DNA from: Clostridiales bacterium
GTDB lineage: Bacteria > Bacillota > Clostridia > Oscillospirales > Butyricicoccaceae
Reading direction: 5' to 3'
Length of the DNA: 36,516 nt
Assembly: GCA_022775385.1 (NCBI GenBank)
Contig: JALFIV010000114.1
Location: 1-36,516 of the forward strand
Shown here: positions 9,030 through 17,705 of the stretch, piece after piece
Position numbering within the stretch: position 1 is the stretch's first letter
Layout of the letters: every line of letters starts with the position of its first letter
Translations under genes and position numbers: made by a program
Notes under the pieces: model-generated
Databases searched by the model: none
Seen by the model: the letters and a program-made list of their open reading frames with translations, nothing else
What the model was told of the DNA's origin: nothing

Positions 9030-10088
9030 ATGGCAAAAGCACGAAAGCAAACGCCGAACGGAGCGGTGGTTCTCAAACAGAATCTCAAGGATCATGAAAT
9101 CGGTCAGCTATATCTGATCGGCGGTCAGGAATCCTATCTGAAAGAGCACTATTTAAAAAAGCTGGTGGATGAGGTCGTGGACGACACGTTCCGCGATTTT
9201 AACTATGAGGAATTTGAGGGAAATACCGTCTCGCTCGATCAGCTGACCAATGCCATTGACAGCTATCCTGCGATGGCAGAGCGTCGTGTTGTGGTAGTCA
9301 AAGATCTTGATGTCTTTAAAGCTCCTGCCGCGCTCAAAGAGCATCTTCCGGATATCCTGTCGGATCTTCCGGACTATATCTGCCTGATTTTTTATTACGA
9401 TACGATTGAACTCAAACCGGACAAGCGGACCAAACTGTATACACTCATCAACAAGGTCGGCTGTATTGCGGAGTTCTCCGAGCTGGAGCGTCACGATCTG
9501 ATTCCATGGGTCAGCCGGCATGCGGCGTCCTATCACAAGCATATTTCAAATGACACGTGTGATTATCTGCTGTTTTTGTGCGGTACCTCCATGACCAATC
9601 TGGTGACGGAGATCAGCAAGGCTTGTGCCCACAGCGTGACCGATGAAGTGACGCGAAAGGATATTGATGCGGTTTGCTCCAAGGTGCTGGATGCCGTGAT
9701 TTTCGATCTCACAGATGCGATTGCAGCATCTCGGTTTGACAAAGCACTGGCTATCCTGCACGATTTGATTGCACAGAAAAATGAACCGATTGTCCTGCTC
9801 TCGACGGTAGCGCGGCATATTCAGAGAATGTATGCCGCAAAGCTGGTTGAGGAGGCTCATGGTTCGGAAAAACAGCTGATGGAGATGCTGGACAGCAAAT
9901 CTCCGTACTATGCGCGGAAGATGCGCGATTCTGCCCGCCCGATGTCAGTGAGCTGGCTGCGCAGTGCGCTCCTGCTGTGCGGAGAGGCGGACATATCGAT
10001 GAAGACAACCGGAACAGATCGAGAGAAAGTTCTGGAACTGCTCCTGCTCCGCATGGCATCTGAGCAGAAGGCGGGGAGAAAAAGATGA
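9030..10088 (+). CDS. holA: DNA polymerase III delta subunit
   Basis: Clamp-loader subunit that opens the beta sliding clamp during replication. The 352-aa length fits HolA. The N-terminal region shows the family's YLIGGQESYLKEHYLKKL, the degenerate Walker-like segment typical of delta, then FNYEEFEG and the later acidic/aromatic segments (VVVKDLDVF, LIFYYDT), followed by the helical collar domain. Start ATG 9030 follows GGAGGAGAG. It is 27 bp after comEC and overlaps rnmV by four bases (ATGA), which indicates translational coupling. The comEC-holA order is common across Firmicutes and supports the call. Confidence 0.93.
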   Translation: MAKARKQTPNGAVVLKQNLKDHEIGQLYLIGGQESYLKEHYLKKLVDEVVDDTFRDFNYEEFEGNTVSLDQLTNAIDSYPAMAERRVVVVKDLDVFKAPAALKEHLPDILSDLPDYICLIFYYDTIELKPDKRTKLYTLINKVGCIAEFSELERHDLIPWVSRHAASYHKHISNDTCDYLLFLCGTSMTNLVTEISKACAHSVTDEVTRKDIDAVCSKVLDAVIFDLTDAIAASRFDKALAILHDLIAQKNEPIVLLSTVARHIQRMYAAKLVEEAHGSEKQLMEMLDSKSPYYARKMRDSARPMSVSWLRSALLLCGEADISMKTTGTDREKVLELLLLRMASEQKAGRKR

Positions 10089-10675
10089 TCCGGATCAAAG
10101 AGGCAATTATCGTAGAAGGACGGTATGACGTCAACAAACTCAAGCAGCTGGTCGACACGATTGTCATTGAAACAGGCGGATTCTCCATCTTCAACAATAA
10201 GGAAAAATTACAGCTGATTCGGCAGATTGCGCAGCAGCGCGGGATTCTTATTCTGACCGACAGTGACGGCGCCGGTTTTGTCATCCGCAATTATCTGAAG
10301 GGAGCGATCCCAAAGGAGCGGGTGCGGCATGCCTATATTCCGCAGATCGAAGGGAAAGAGCGCCGGAAATCCAAAGGGTCCAAGGAGGGGACGCTCGGCG
10401 TCGAGGGCGTTCCGGATCAGGTGATTCTGGACAGTCTGTACCGCGCCGGTGTGACTGTCATCACCGATTCTGCGCCAGCACATCAGCCCATCACCAAGGC
10501 GGATTTCTATGCGTGGGGACTGTCCGGCGGGAAAGGAAGCGCGGTGCGCCGTCAGGAACTGCTCAAAGCACTTCATCTCCCGTCACATATGACGGCCAAT
10601 GCGCTGCTGGAGTTCATCAACGCCGTAGCGGATTACGAACAGGTAAAAGAATTACTCCAGTGCATTGACGAGTGA
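10085..10675 (+). CDS. rnmV: Ribonuclease M5 / Toprim domain protein
   Basis: The 196-aa protein carries an N-terminal Toprim domain: catalytic E11 in VEGRYD and the acidic pair D59-x-D61 in LILTDSDGAGF. The Toprim core continues to about residue 100 (IPKERVRHAYIPQ), with a family-typical C-terminal DUF4093-like domain after it. RNase M5 trims precursor 5S rRNA in Gram-positive bacteria, with ribosomal protein L18 as partner in Bacillus. The start codon overlaps the holA stop. Some Toprim/DUF4093 proteins in Clostridia have not been tested for 5S processing, so the enzyme name is by family. Confidence 0.86.
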   Translation: MIRIKEAIIVEGRYDVNKLKQLVDTIVIETGGFSIFNNKEKLQLIRQIAQQRGILILTDSDGAGFVIRNYLKGAIPKERVRHAYIPQIEGKERRKSKGSKEGTLGVEGVPDQVILDSLYRAGVTVITDSAPAHQPITKADFYAWGLSGGKGSAVRRQELLKALHLPSHMTANALLEFINAVADYEQVKELLQCIDE

Positions 10676-10730
10676 GCGAGTTTGAGATTACACTGGAGAC
10701 AAGAAATCTACAGTAGGAGAGAAAGCTATT

Positions 10731-11582
10731 ATGATACAGAATTTACAGTCTTGTATTCCGTTGAGCAACGGAACCGCTATTCCGTGTCTCGGATTCGGTA
10801 CTTGGAAGACACCGGCAGACGACGCGGCGCGTTCGGTCGCGGAGGCGCTTCGTGTCGGATATCGTCACATTGATACTGCGACCGCATATGGCAATGAGGG
10901 CGGCGTCGGCCGCGCGATTGCCGAGTCCGGCATTCCGCGCGAGGAGATTTTTCTGACCTCCAAGCTATGGAATCCGCATCAGGGCTACCAGTCCACACTG
11001 GATGCGTTTGCCCGCACGCTGGATCAGCTGCAGACAGACTATCTCGATCTCTATTTGATCCATTGGCCGCACGACCGCAAGTATTTTGATAATTGGGAAG
11101 AGATGAATCTGGAGACCTGGCGGGCGTTCGAGAAGCTGTATCGCGACGGTTCTATCAAGGCGATCGGCGTCAGCAATTTCCGTCCGCGTCATCTGAAGAA
11201 TATCATGGATCATGCGGAAATCATGCCGATGGTCGATCAGGTTGAGATCCATCCGGGCATGCCACAGGACGAAATCCTTGCCTTCTGCCGCGAGCACAAT
11301 ATGGCAGTTGAGGGCTGGAGTCCGCTGTCCACCGGCCGGATTTTCTCAGTTCCGGAGATCAAAGAGATTGCAGACAAATATGGCAAGAGCATTGCACAGA
11401 TCTGTCTGCGCTGGAGCGTACAGCGCGGTGTCATCCCGCTTCCGAAATCCGTGACGCCGTCACGTATTCTGGAAAACAGCCAGATTTTTGATTTTGATAT
11501 CGCCGACGCCGATATGCAGCGCATCAGTGCGCTGACCGACTGCGGCTGGTCGGGATTGGATCCGGATAATCTGGTCTATTGA
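10731..11582 (+). CDS. Aldo/keto reductase
   Basis: Cytosolic NAD(P)H-dependent carbonyl reductase of 283 aa with a TIM-barrel fold. The four catalytic residues are present: D48, Y53, K78 and H111 (DTATAYGNE, TSKLW, LIHWP). Also visible are the N-terminal GFGTWK, the GVSNF segment, and PLPKSVTPSRI, which binds the cofactor phosphate in this family. It is most like the 2,5-diketo-gluconate reductase/YvgN subgroup. Start ATG 10731 follows TAGGAGAGAAAG. It ends just before a bidirectional terminator shared with the convergent recombinase gene. The substrate cannot be deduced. Confidence 0.93.
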   Translation: MIQNLQSCIPLSNGTAIPCLGFGTWKTPADDAARSVAEALRVGYRHIDTATAYGNEGGVGRAIAESGIPREEIFLTSKLWNPHQGYQSTLDAFARTLDQLQTDYLDLYLIHWPHDRKYFDNWEEMNLETWRAFEKLYRDGSIKAIGVSNFRPRHLKNIMDHAEIMPMVDQVEIHPGMPQDEILAFCREHNMAVEGWSPLSTGRIFSVPEIKEIADKYGKSIAQICLRWSVQRGVIPLPKSVTPSRILENSQIFDFDIADADMQRISALTDCGWSGLDPDNLVY

Positions 11583-11610
11583 TACGTGAAATTGAAATAA
11601 ATGATAGAAA

Positions 11611-11645
11611 AAACCTGTACTCTTTTTGGAGTACAGGTTTTTTTA
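11611..11645. terminator. Bidirectional intrinsic terminator between aldo/keto reductase and xer genes
   Basis: Near-perfect stem AAACCTGTACTC (11611-11622) with GAGTACAGGTTT (11629-11640) around a T-rich loop. It has a T tract on the plus side and an A tract (T in the minus transcript) on the other, so it can end both converging transcripts. The T run overlaps the stop codon of the minus-strand gene. Confidence 0.88.
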
Positions 11646-12665
11646 TTCGTTCGGGTCGTTGTTTTTTTGTCCGGTTCGCTTGAGTGCGGCGAGCGGGTTT
11701 TTCTGTGAAGCCTCCCGCATGTTGGCGTCATGGATGTGGGTATAGATCATCGTAGTGTTGACGTTCTCATGACCCAAAACATCCTGAAGTGTTCGGATAT
11801 CCACACCGTTCTGATACATCATCGTCGCGGCTGTATGGCGAAGCTTGTGTGCAGAAAACTTGGTTTCATCCAATCCAGCTTTTTGGATATATTTCTTGAC
11901 CATATGCTCCACGGTCGTCTTGCGCATTCGGTTGTGGTTGCGGCTGACAAACAAGGCTCGGTCGGATTCGCTGGCGCGGGTGGGAAGACGATGGGGAAGA
12001 TAGGCACTGATGGCATCGACGCAGGCTTCATTGAGATACAGCATACGCTCCTTGTTTCCCTTTCCGAGTACGCGGATCTGATCACCGATGATATCGGTTG
12101 TATTCAAACCGACAAGCTCCGAAACACGCAGACCGCAATTGAGAAACAGCGTCAGGATACAGTAATCACGCTCCTGATACGGCCCCTCAACTGCATCAAG
12201 CAGTCGGATGCACTCATCCATCTTTAAAAAACGGGGAAGAGATCGGCGCAGAGTGGGGTATTCCAGATTCTGCATCGGATTGTTCTCCAGAATATGAGCT
12301 TTGCTGGTCAAATACTTGAAAAAAGAGCGCAGAGCCGATATCTTGCGCGCACGTGACGCGGCAACCAGACCAATATCGCTCGTATCGCTGTTCTGATGCT
12401 TGGGCCTCTCGTGAGCGGTATACATCAGGAAATTATATGCATCGGACAAAGTGATCTCCCGAATAAACTGTTCATCAACATCGGAAATCGGAATTTCGGA
12501 AAAAGGAACGCCGTTGTCCAAACCGCGGTACTGTTTGAGGAACCGAAAGAACATCCTTAAATCTAAATAGTATTCATGAACGGTTTTTTCGGATTTTCCT
12601 TTTACAGTGTGCAGATAGGACAAAAAATCCGTCAAAATCTGCGGAGATTGATTATCTACTGTCAT
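11643..12665 (-). CDS. Tyrosine recombinase, XerC/XerD-like
   Basis: Site-specific recombinase of 340 aa. It has an N-terminal SAM-like core-binding domain (residues 8-120) and a C-terminal catalytic domain with R180, K202 or K205 (GKGNKER), H273-x2-R276 (HKLRH), H299 (LGHE) and the nucleophile Y308 (MIYTH). I placed the start at the ATG ending at 12665 because AAAGGAGAAA precedes it and a consensus promoter lies just upstream. The frame is open 62 codons further but that part covers the promoter and is AT-rich. In the N-domain a stretch around residues 48-100 (including HERPKHQNSDTSD) is longer than in E. coli XerC. A housekeeping chromosome-dimer role is likely, though position beside the pilus operon leaves an element integrase possible; no attachment-site repeats were seen. 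Confidence 0.9.
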   Translation of the reverse strand: MTVDNQSPQILTDFLSYLHTVKGKSEKTVHEYYLDLRMFFRFLKQYRGLDNGVPFSEIPISDVDEQFIREITLSDAYNFLMYTAHERPKHQNSDTSDIGLVAASRARKISALRSFFKYLTSKAHILENNPMQNLEYPTLRRSLPRFLKMDECIRLLDAVEGPYQERDYCILTLFLNCGLRVSELVGLNTTDIIGDQIRVLGKGNKERMLYLNEACVDAISAYLPHRLPTRASESDRALFVSRNHNRMRKTTVEHMVKKYIQKAGLDETKFSAHKLRHTAATMMYQNGVDIRTLQDVLGHENVNTTMIYTHIHDANMREASQKNPLAALKRTGQKNNDPNE

Positions 12666-12695
12666 TTTCCGTTTCTCCTTTGAGGGTCTGTCATT

Positions 12696-12724
12696 TATAT
12701 AACACAGGATAAGAGAAAAATCAA
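12696..12724 (-). promoter_or_regulatory. Sigma-A promoter of the xer gene
   Basis: On the minus strand TTGATT (12724-12719) and TATATA (12701-12696) have a 17-bp spacer. It ends about 30 bases before the chosen start codon, supporting the shorter form of the recombinase. Confidence 0.7.
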
Positions 12725-13179
12725 GTAAGATACAGATAGTTTCACATTTGAGAATAATATACTTATGAGTATTTTTGGATGAAAATGAAGAAAATGATTG
12801 ATACGGAACTTTTCGATTGGAAAAGCAGGTTTTAAATATAGCTTTTTGCATAGTTTAATTAATTCTTGATAGTTGTTTGCAAATACTTAAATCGTAAAAA
12901 GATATATGTAAAGGAATTGATAAAAATTAGAAGAGCATTCATTTAGAATTAGCATATTACGCAAAAAATGTTGTAAAACATGAGAAACTGTATTGAAATT
13001 GACCAAACAAATTGAATTATCTGCTTCTGGGGTATTGCAAATAACAAGCAAATCGTATATAATTACTTTGTCATTGATTACCGTTATATGGAAAGCGATG
13101 AACCGAATAGATAGTTTTATCGAGCTATAAAGGAATAATTGCTGGAATACCGATTGCGATTTTACGATTAGGAGAAAAC
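12725..13179. other. AT-rich gene-free stretch holding the pilus-operon promoter region
   Basis: About 450 bp, clearly more AT-rich than the flanking genes, with no convincing coding frame. It separates the divergent xer gene from the pilus operon. It contains the pilus promoter at 13035-13063, two direct copies of AAATTGA (12996-13002 and 13009-13015) 13 bp apart, and several A/T tracts. Nothing else was recognised. Confidence 0.7.
13035..13063 (+). promoter_or_regulatory. Sigma-A promoter of the pilus operon
   Basis: TTGCAA (13035-13040) and a perfect TATAAT (13058-13063) with a 17-bp spacer, about 117 bp before the first gene of the operon. The long 5' leader (about 110 nt) shows no strong hairpin that I could see. 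Confidence 0.78.
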
Positions 13180-13518
13180 ATGACGGATAAGGAATTACAT
13201 AAACTAAAACGATCCGAATTGCTGGAGATTATGCTGGAGCAAAGCAAGGAGATTACGAGGCTGAAGAGACAGCTGGCGTTGACGGAAAAAAGGCTCAAAA
13301 ACCGTGAACTGGCGATCAAAGAGATGGGCTCCATTGCAGAAGCTTCGCTTTCCTTGACCCAGATTTTCGCCGAGGCGCAGAAGGCCGCGGATCTCTATCT
13401 GGAAAATGTTGAGCGTATTTGCAGAGAGCGTGCAGAAGAACACGGTGCAGCTGAGGCATGGGAAAACAGTATCGCAGTGATCAAGTCACAGGAAGGCGTC
13501 GATGATGTCAACGAATAA
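13180..13518 (+). CDS. Small coiled-coil protein of unknown function, first gene of the pilus operon
   Basis: I do not recognise the family. The 112-aa product has no signal peptide or membrane span and should be cytoplasmic. Residues 3-50 (LHKLKRSELLEIML, then EQSKEITRLKRQLALTEKRLKNRELAIKE) form a heptad-rich coiled coil; the second half is an Ala/Glu-rich helix (FAEAQKAADLYLENVERICRERAEE). ATG 13180 follows TAGGAGAAAA. The end overlaps the signal-peptidase gene by 17 bases, which points to coupled translation and a linked role. Small coiled-coil proteins of this kind are often auto-annotated as DNA-repair-like; nothing here supports that. A role as an adaptor or regulator of pilus export is only a guess. 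Confidence 0.8.
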   Translation: MTDKELHKLKRSELLEIMLEQSKEITRLKRQLALTEKRLKNRELAIKEMGSIAEASLSLTQIFAEAQKAADLYLENVERICRERAEEHGAAEAWENSIAVIKSQEGVDDVNE

Positions 13519-14104
13519 AAAACATACTGTGGATTATACCGATTTTCCTACAACCGGACAACTCAAGAAAGAGCTGGATCTGGAAAACTATAAGCGAAGC
13601 TATGCACGCATCTTTCGCAGTACAGTTTTCACATTAATCACTGTGGCGGCGGCAGCAGTATTGGTGGCAGTCTTATTTATGCCGGTACTGCAGATTTATG
13701 GAACATCGATGAGTCCGACGCTGACCGAAGGAAACATTGTACTCTCGGTAAAGGGCAGTGGTTTTGAGACTGGTGATGTCGTAGCCTTTTATTATAATAA
13801 CAAGATCCTGGTCAAGCGAGTCATCGCACAGCCCGGACAATGGGTGGATATTTCCAAAGACGGTACGGTCTATGTAAACGATATGCCAATCGAAGAACCC
13901 TACTTGACTGACAAAGCATTCGGAGAATGTGACATCGAATTACCGTATCAAGTGCCGGAATCAAGGATATTTGTGATGGGTGATCATCGAAGTGTTTCGA
14001 TTGATTCCCGAAGCAGTACCATCGGCTGTATTGCCGAAGAACAGATTGTTGGAAAAATCGAATTCCAAATTTGGCCGTTGAGCGGATTTGGGTTTGTGAA
14101 GTAA
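13502..14104 (+). CDS. Type I signal peptidase of the pilus operon
   Basis: Membrane serine protease of about 200 aa that removes signal peptides from exported proteins. After a 36-residue cytoplasmic tail there is one span (about 37-60). The catalytic pair is intact: nucleophile S69 in GTSMSPTL and general base K105 in KILVKRVIA. The later boxes VPESRIFVMGDHR and SIDSRSSTIGCI are also present, so the enzyme should be active. This contrasts with the catalytically altered SipA proteins known from some streptococcal pilus islands. Start may be ATG 13502 or the next codon, ATG 13505, which is better spaced from GGAAGG (13491-13496). Location directly before the pilin genes suggests it serves their precursors. 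Confidence 0.92.
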   Translation: MMSTNKKHTVDYTDFPTTGQLKKELDLENYKRSYARIFRSTVFTLITVAAAAVLVAVLFMPVLQIYGTSMSPTLTEGNIVLSVKGSGFETGDVVAFYYNNKILVKRVIAQPGQWVDISKDGTVYVNDMPIEEPYLTDKAFGECDIELPYQVPESRIFVMGDHRSVSIDSRSSTIGCIAEEQIVGKIEFQIWPLSGFGFVK

Positions 14105-14135
14105 ACACGACAGGGGCAGAAGGGAGGACATAGGA

Positions 14136-17100
14136 ATGGATTCTCTGTGGAGAAAGGCTGCAGAATTCTTAAATAACAGGCGAAAGGACAAGCGTTGGAG
14201 AAAGATTGTAACTTCTCTGGCAGCGGTTGTAGTATTTGTCACGACATATGCATTGATTCTGCCTGCTATTACGATGGATGACGAGACTGCGGAACAGGAA
14301 CCGGGTATTGTTCTGGTACAGGATGAAACTGCGGCGGAGGCAGAAGTGGTTGAGGAATCCGATGATCCGGGCGAATTCGAGAATGCAGACGAAGAGGATG
14401 CAATCGTGATCGACGCGGGTGACGGCGATCATGCCGCCGAGACAGATGCGGAAGAATCAGAAGAAGCAGACCTTCAATTGATCGACATCTCAGAGGACGA
14501 GTCGACGGAGCCGATGTCAAAGATCTATCAGGATGAGGAGATCGAAATCACGGCGACCTATGGTGCGGAGGCAAAGATTCCGGAAGACGCAGAATTCCGT
14601 GTGACAAAACTGGCGGTTGAAGAAACGGATGAGGCTGACGAAGCAGTTTCCGAGGAATCTGAGGAAATTGAGGCAGCTGACACAGCAGAGGTGACCGAAC
14701 GCTATCGCTATGACATCGGCTTCTATGTGGGAGAAGAGGAGATCGAGCCGGAGGCTGCGGTTTCTCTGTCCGTCCGCTTCCTGGCGGGACAGTTTGCCGA
14801 GGCGGAAGAAATCACAGCGGTTCACTATCTGGATGACAACGATCCGAGCAACACCGAAACCATCCGACCGGAGATCAACGAGGATTCGGACGGCAATGTA
14901 CAGGCGGAATTCGATATGGATTCCTTTTCTGTGGTAGAGTTTCAGGGGATCAATGCGGTATCGGCGGATGCGCAGGGAGAACCGGAAGAGACTACAACGG
15001 AGCTTCAGACATCTGACTCATCGACGGTATCTGCAAATGCAGAAGAAGGAACTTTCACATTGACATATCAGGGGAAAGTCATTACAGTTCACTGTGTTGA
15101 CGAAGCGAATAAACAAATCCCCAGCGGCAATGTAACGGATTCCACAGCAATCTTTAGTGATCGAACATATACATTTTCGAAAATTCGACCGGATATCGAG
15201 GGATATCAGTATCAGAGTGCTCGTTGGAACAGCATTTCAGGAACAGAGATTACTTCTGTTACTACTGCATCTTTAGGAAGCCTATTCAACAGGACGTACG
15301 GTTGGACAACCAGCGCAAGCGACGATCTTCATACTTCTGGAGATGTATATCTGATCTATCAAGAGGATAATCAAGAGGTTGACGGAAAAAGAACCGTAAC
15401 CTTCGATGCAAATGGCGGTTCGGGCAATGCGCCGGCCGCACAGAAGGCTCAGGCTGGTGACACAATCTCTGTCCCCGAACCCGGAAATCTGACCAAAAAC
15501 GGGTATACTTTTGTCGGATGGTCGTCCATTTCTGATTATGTTGGTTTGAATAATAAAAATGGTACTGATTCGGTAACCGGTAAGAAATGTAACAAGAGAT
15601 ATCAGTATTCATTCTATCCTGTTGGTGCTGAGTTCACTATGCCGGACAAGAACATTACGCTATATGCAGTATGGGCATCTACAAATGTAGACGTTACATT
15701 CTTTATCCGACTTGATGGTACGATACCAAATGAACCTGAAGGATGGGACACCAAGCTATATACATCGGGTATTACAGTACAAAACTGCATCAAAGAAGCG
15801 TATTTCTATACCGATTCGGTAAACGGTGTTGACAGTCACTTAAATAGCACACCAACGGCGGCACAAATTGCCACTCTAGTGAACAAAGAGGCAATAACGG
15901 ATGAATCCAGAAAAAGAATTTATCTGACCGCGGTAGATGGTAAGCTTTACCGTGTTGATCAACCGAATGCTTCTGTCAGCAAAGATGATGACAATTTGAT
16001 TACCAACACAGAATACTATGTCCTTTGGTACGTCATTAAGAACGAGGAAGTATGGCATGTCGATGGTGTGTTGCTTTCCAAAGCAAAAGTGAATCTTGTT
16101 TATCGTCCGAACTGCCCGACAAGTGAATTTTCGAATATGCCGGTTGGCAGTCAGTGGGAGGCAGGAAGTACTGTAACTGTGGGGCTGAATGCTGGAAATG
16201 GCGAACTGAGAACGCCGACCCGCGTGGGATATAATTTCGTTGGCTGGAATACGGAAGCTGATGGCTCTGGTACCATGTATCAACCACGAGATACGTTTAC
16301 AATTACAGAAGATACTGTTTTGTATGCGATTTGGTCCAGAGGAACAAATTTCCTCACAGTAACAAAAACCGATGAGGAAAACAATGTTCTTGCGGGTGCA
16401 AAATTTAAGTTGGAATCGAAACAGGATGCGAATTCCGATTGGGTGGCAGTTGGACAGGAGCAAACGACAAACAACAACGGTGTATTTACATTCAGTAGTT
16501 TGGAGAACTTCACGATTTACAAGCTGACAGAAACATACGCGCCCAATGGATATGAGACCAGAAATAGTTTCTGTTTTGCAGTTCAGGTGACAGCGGATGG
16601 ATCAAATATTCTAGATTTGTACATCTGTGATGAAAATGGAAACCGATTGTTTGGGAATGAGAAACCCGACTGGGTTGATGTGAAGTATAATTCAAGTTCG
16701 GCAACTGCTAATTTGAAGATCACTATCCGGGACGAGCAAATCCAGCGTAATGTTCAGTTCATCAAGACAGATTCCGCCGGAAATACTCTGGAGGGGGCGG
16801 AATTTACGCTGACGAATTCAGATGGAGATTCCTTTAGTATTTTGAAGGCATCTGACAAAAATGGTGTATTCTCTCAGGAAGAAGCAACACTGCCTTACGG
16901 TACCTATACCCTGACGGAGACAACCGCTCCGAATGGTTATGCGCTGCTTGAGCCGATTACGTTCACCGTCAATGACTATCAATCTAATGAGAACAACGGT
17001 ATTACGGTTACAAGTGGTGCTGACGCTGTGGATGTTTCGTGCAATGTCTCGGACAGCGTTGTCGACGGCATATTCACAACCACATATTCCTATACGCTGA

Positions 17101-17624
17101 CCGTCAAGGATACCTACGCACCGAAAATCAAAATCCAGAAGGTTGCTTCCGGAGGCGGTACGGATGAGAATCCGGAATACTTGTCCGGTGCTCAATTTGA
17201 TCTGTATGCATCCAAGCAAGAGGAAACTGAGACGGTTATTGACGAAAATAACAAGATAAATACAAATTCGTATGTTTCTGCTGATGATGGAACATTCTCT
17301 CTTGGCAAACTGCCCGAAGGTGTCTACTTCTTGAAAGAAACCAAGGCACCGGACGGCTACAAACTGCTGACCGATCCGATTCGGATTACCGTAACAAACA
17401 ATAAGGTTACGGTAAATGGAACATCCGGCGCAAATCCGGAAGATGTTCAACCAAATGATGATGGCACCTATACCATCACGGTTTCGAACTCCTCCGGTCA
17501 GGAACTGCCGCACACCGGCGGTTCGGGAACAACTCTGTTTACATTTGGCGGACTGGCGATTCTCGCAGGCTGCTTAATGGCTGGATTCAGCATGAGGCGC
17601 AACAGAGAAAGGAGGTCTGACTGA
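14136..17624 (+). CDS. Large LPHTG-anchored adhesin with InlB-type and SpaA/CnaB repeats (probable pilus tip)
   Basis: Surface protein of 1162 aa. A basic N-terminus (to residue 28) leads to a hydrophobic segment ending ALILPAITM, seen in many clostridial adhesins. Residues about 49-190 are very rich in Glu/Asp. Two InlB B-repeat/Listeria-Bacteroides-type modules follow (about 420-510 with YTFVGWSS; about 650-735 with YNFVGWNTEADGSG). Three SpaA/CnaB modules come next (about 738-845, 870-965, 998-1100), each with an N-terminal Lys strand and a closing ETxAPNGY/ETKAPDGY, the residues used for isopeptide cross-links in this fold. The sorting signal is L1124-PHTG, then a hydrophobic span and a basic tail. 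ATG 14136 follows GGGAGG. Size and first position fit a tip adhesin; the ligand is unknown. Confidence 0.9.
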   Translation: MDSLWRKAAEFLNNRRKDKRWRKIVTSLAAVVVFVTTYALILPAITMDDETAEQEPGIVLVQDETAAEAEVVEESDDPGEFENADEEDAIVIDAGDGDHAAETDAEESEEADLQLIDISEDESTEPMSKIYQDEEIEITATYGAEAKIPEDAEFRVTKLAVEETDEADEAVSEESEEIEAADTAEVTERYRYDIGFYVGEEEIEPEAAVSLSVRFLAGQFAEAEEITAVHYLDDNDPSNTETIRPEINEDSDGNVQAEFDMDSFSVVEFQGINAVSADAQGEPEETTTELQTSDSSTVSANAEEGTFTLTYQGKVITVHCVDEANKQIPSGNVTDSTAIFSDRTYTFSKIRPDIEGYQYQSARWNSISGTEITSVTTASLGSLFNRTYGWTTSASDDLHTSGDVYLIYQEDNQEVDGKRTVTFDANGGSGNAPAAQKAQAGDTISVPEPGNLTKNGYTFVGWSSISDYVGLNNKNGTDSVTGKKCNKRYQYSFYPVGAEFTMPDKNITLYAVWASTNVDVTFFIRLDGTIPNEPEGWDTKLYTSGITVQNCIKEAYFYTDSVNGVDSHLNSTPTAAQIATLVNKEAITDESRKRIYLTAVDGKLYRVDQPNASVSKDDDNLITNTEYYVLWYVIKNEEVWHVDGVLLSKAKVNLVYRPNCPTSEFSNMPVGSQWEAGSTVTVGLNAGNGELRTPTRVGYNFVGWNTEADGSGTMYQPRDTFTITEDTVLYAIWSRGTNFLTVTKTDEENNVLAGAKFKLESKQDANSDWVAVGQEQTTNNNGVFTFSSLENFTIYKLTETYAPNGYETRNSFCFAVQVTADGSNILDLYICDENGNRLFGNEKPDWVDVKYNSSSATANLKITIRDEQIQRNVQFIKTDSAGNTLEGAEFTLTNSDGDSFSILKASDKNGVFSQEEATLPYGTYTLTETTAPNGYALLEPITFTVNDYQSNENNGITVTSGADAVDVSCNVSDSVVDGIFTTTYSYTLTVKDTYAPKIKIQKVASGGGTDENPEYLSGAQFDLYASKQEETETVIDENNKINTNSYVSADDGTFSLGKLPEGVYFLKETKAPDGYKLLTDPIRITVTNNKVTVNGTSGANPEDVQPNDDGTYTITVSNSSGQELPHTGGSGTTLFTFGGLAILAGCLMAGFSMRRNRERRSD

Positions 17625-17705
17625 AGCCTCCTGACGACGCAAAAAAACTCATGCGCCGAATTCTGTAATCCAAAAATAAATCCATTGTAGAAAGGAAACA
17701 AGGCA

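Noticed and set aside
12666-12851. 62-codon N-terminal extension of the xer recombinase
   Set aside because: The extension crosses a good promoter (12696-12724), is AT-rich, and is replaced by a start with a proper ribosome site at 12665.
15395-17450. InlB and SpaA modules as DNA-level repeats
   Set aside because: The modules are similar only at protein level; the nucleotide sequences are diverged, so no recent duplication can be claimed.
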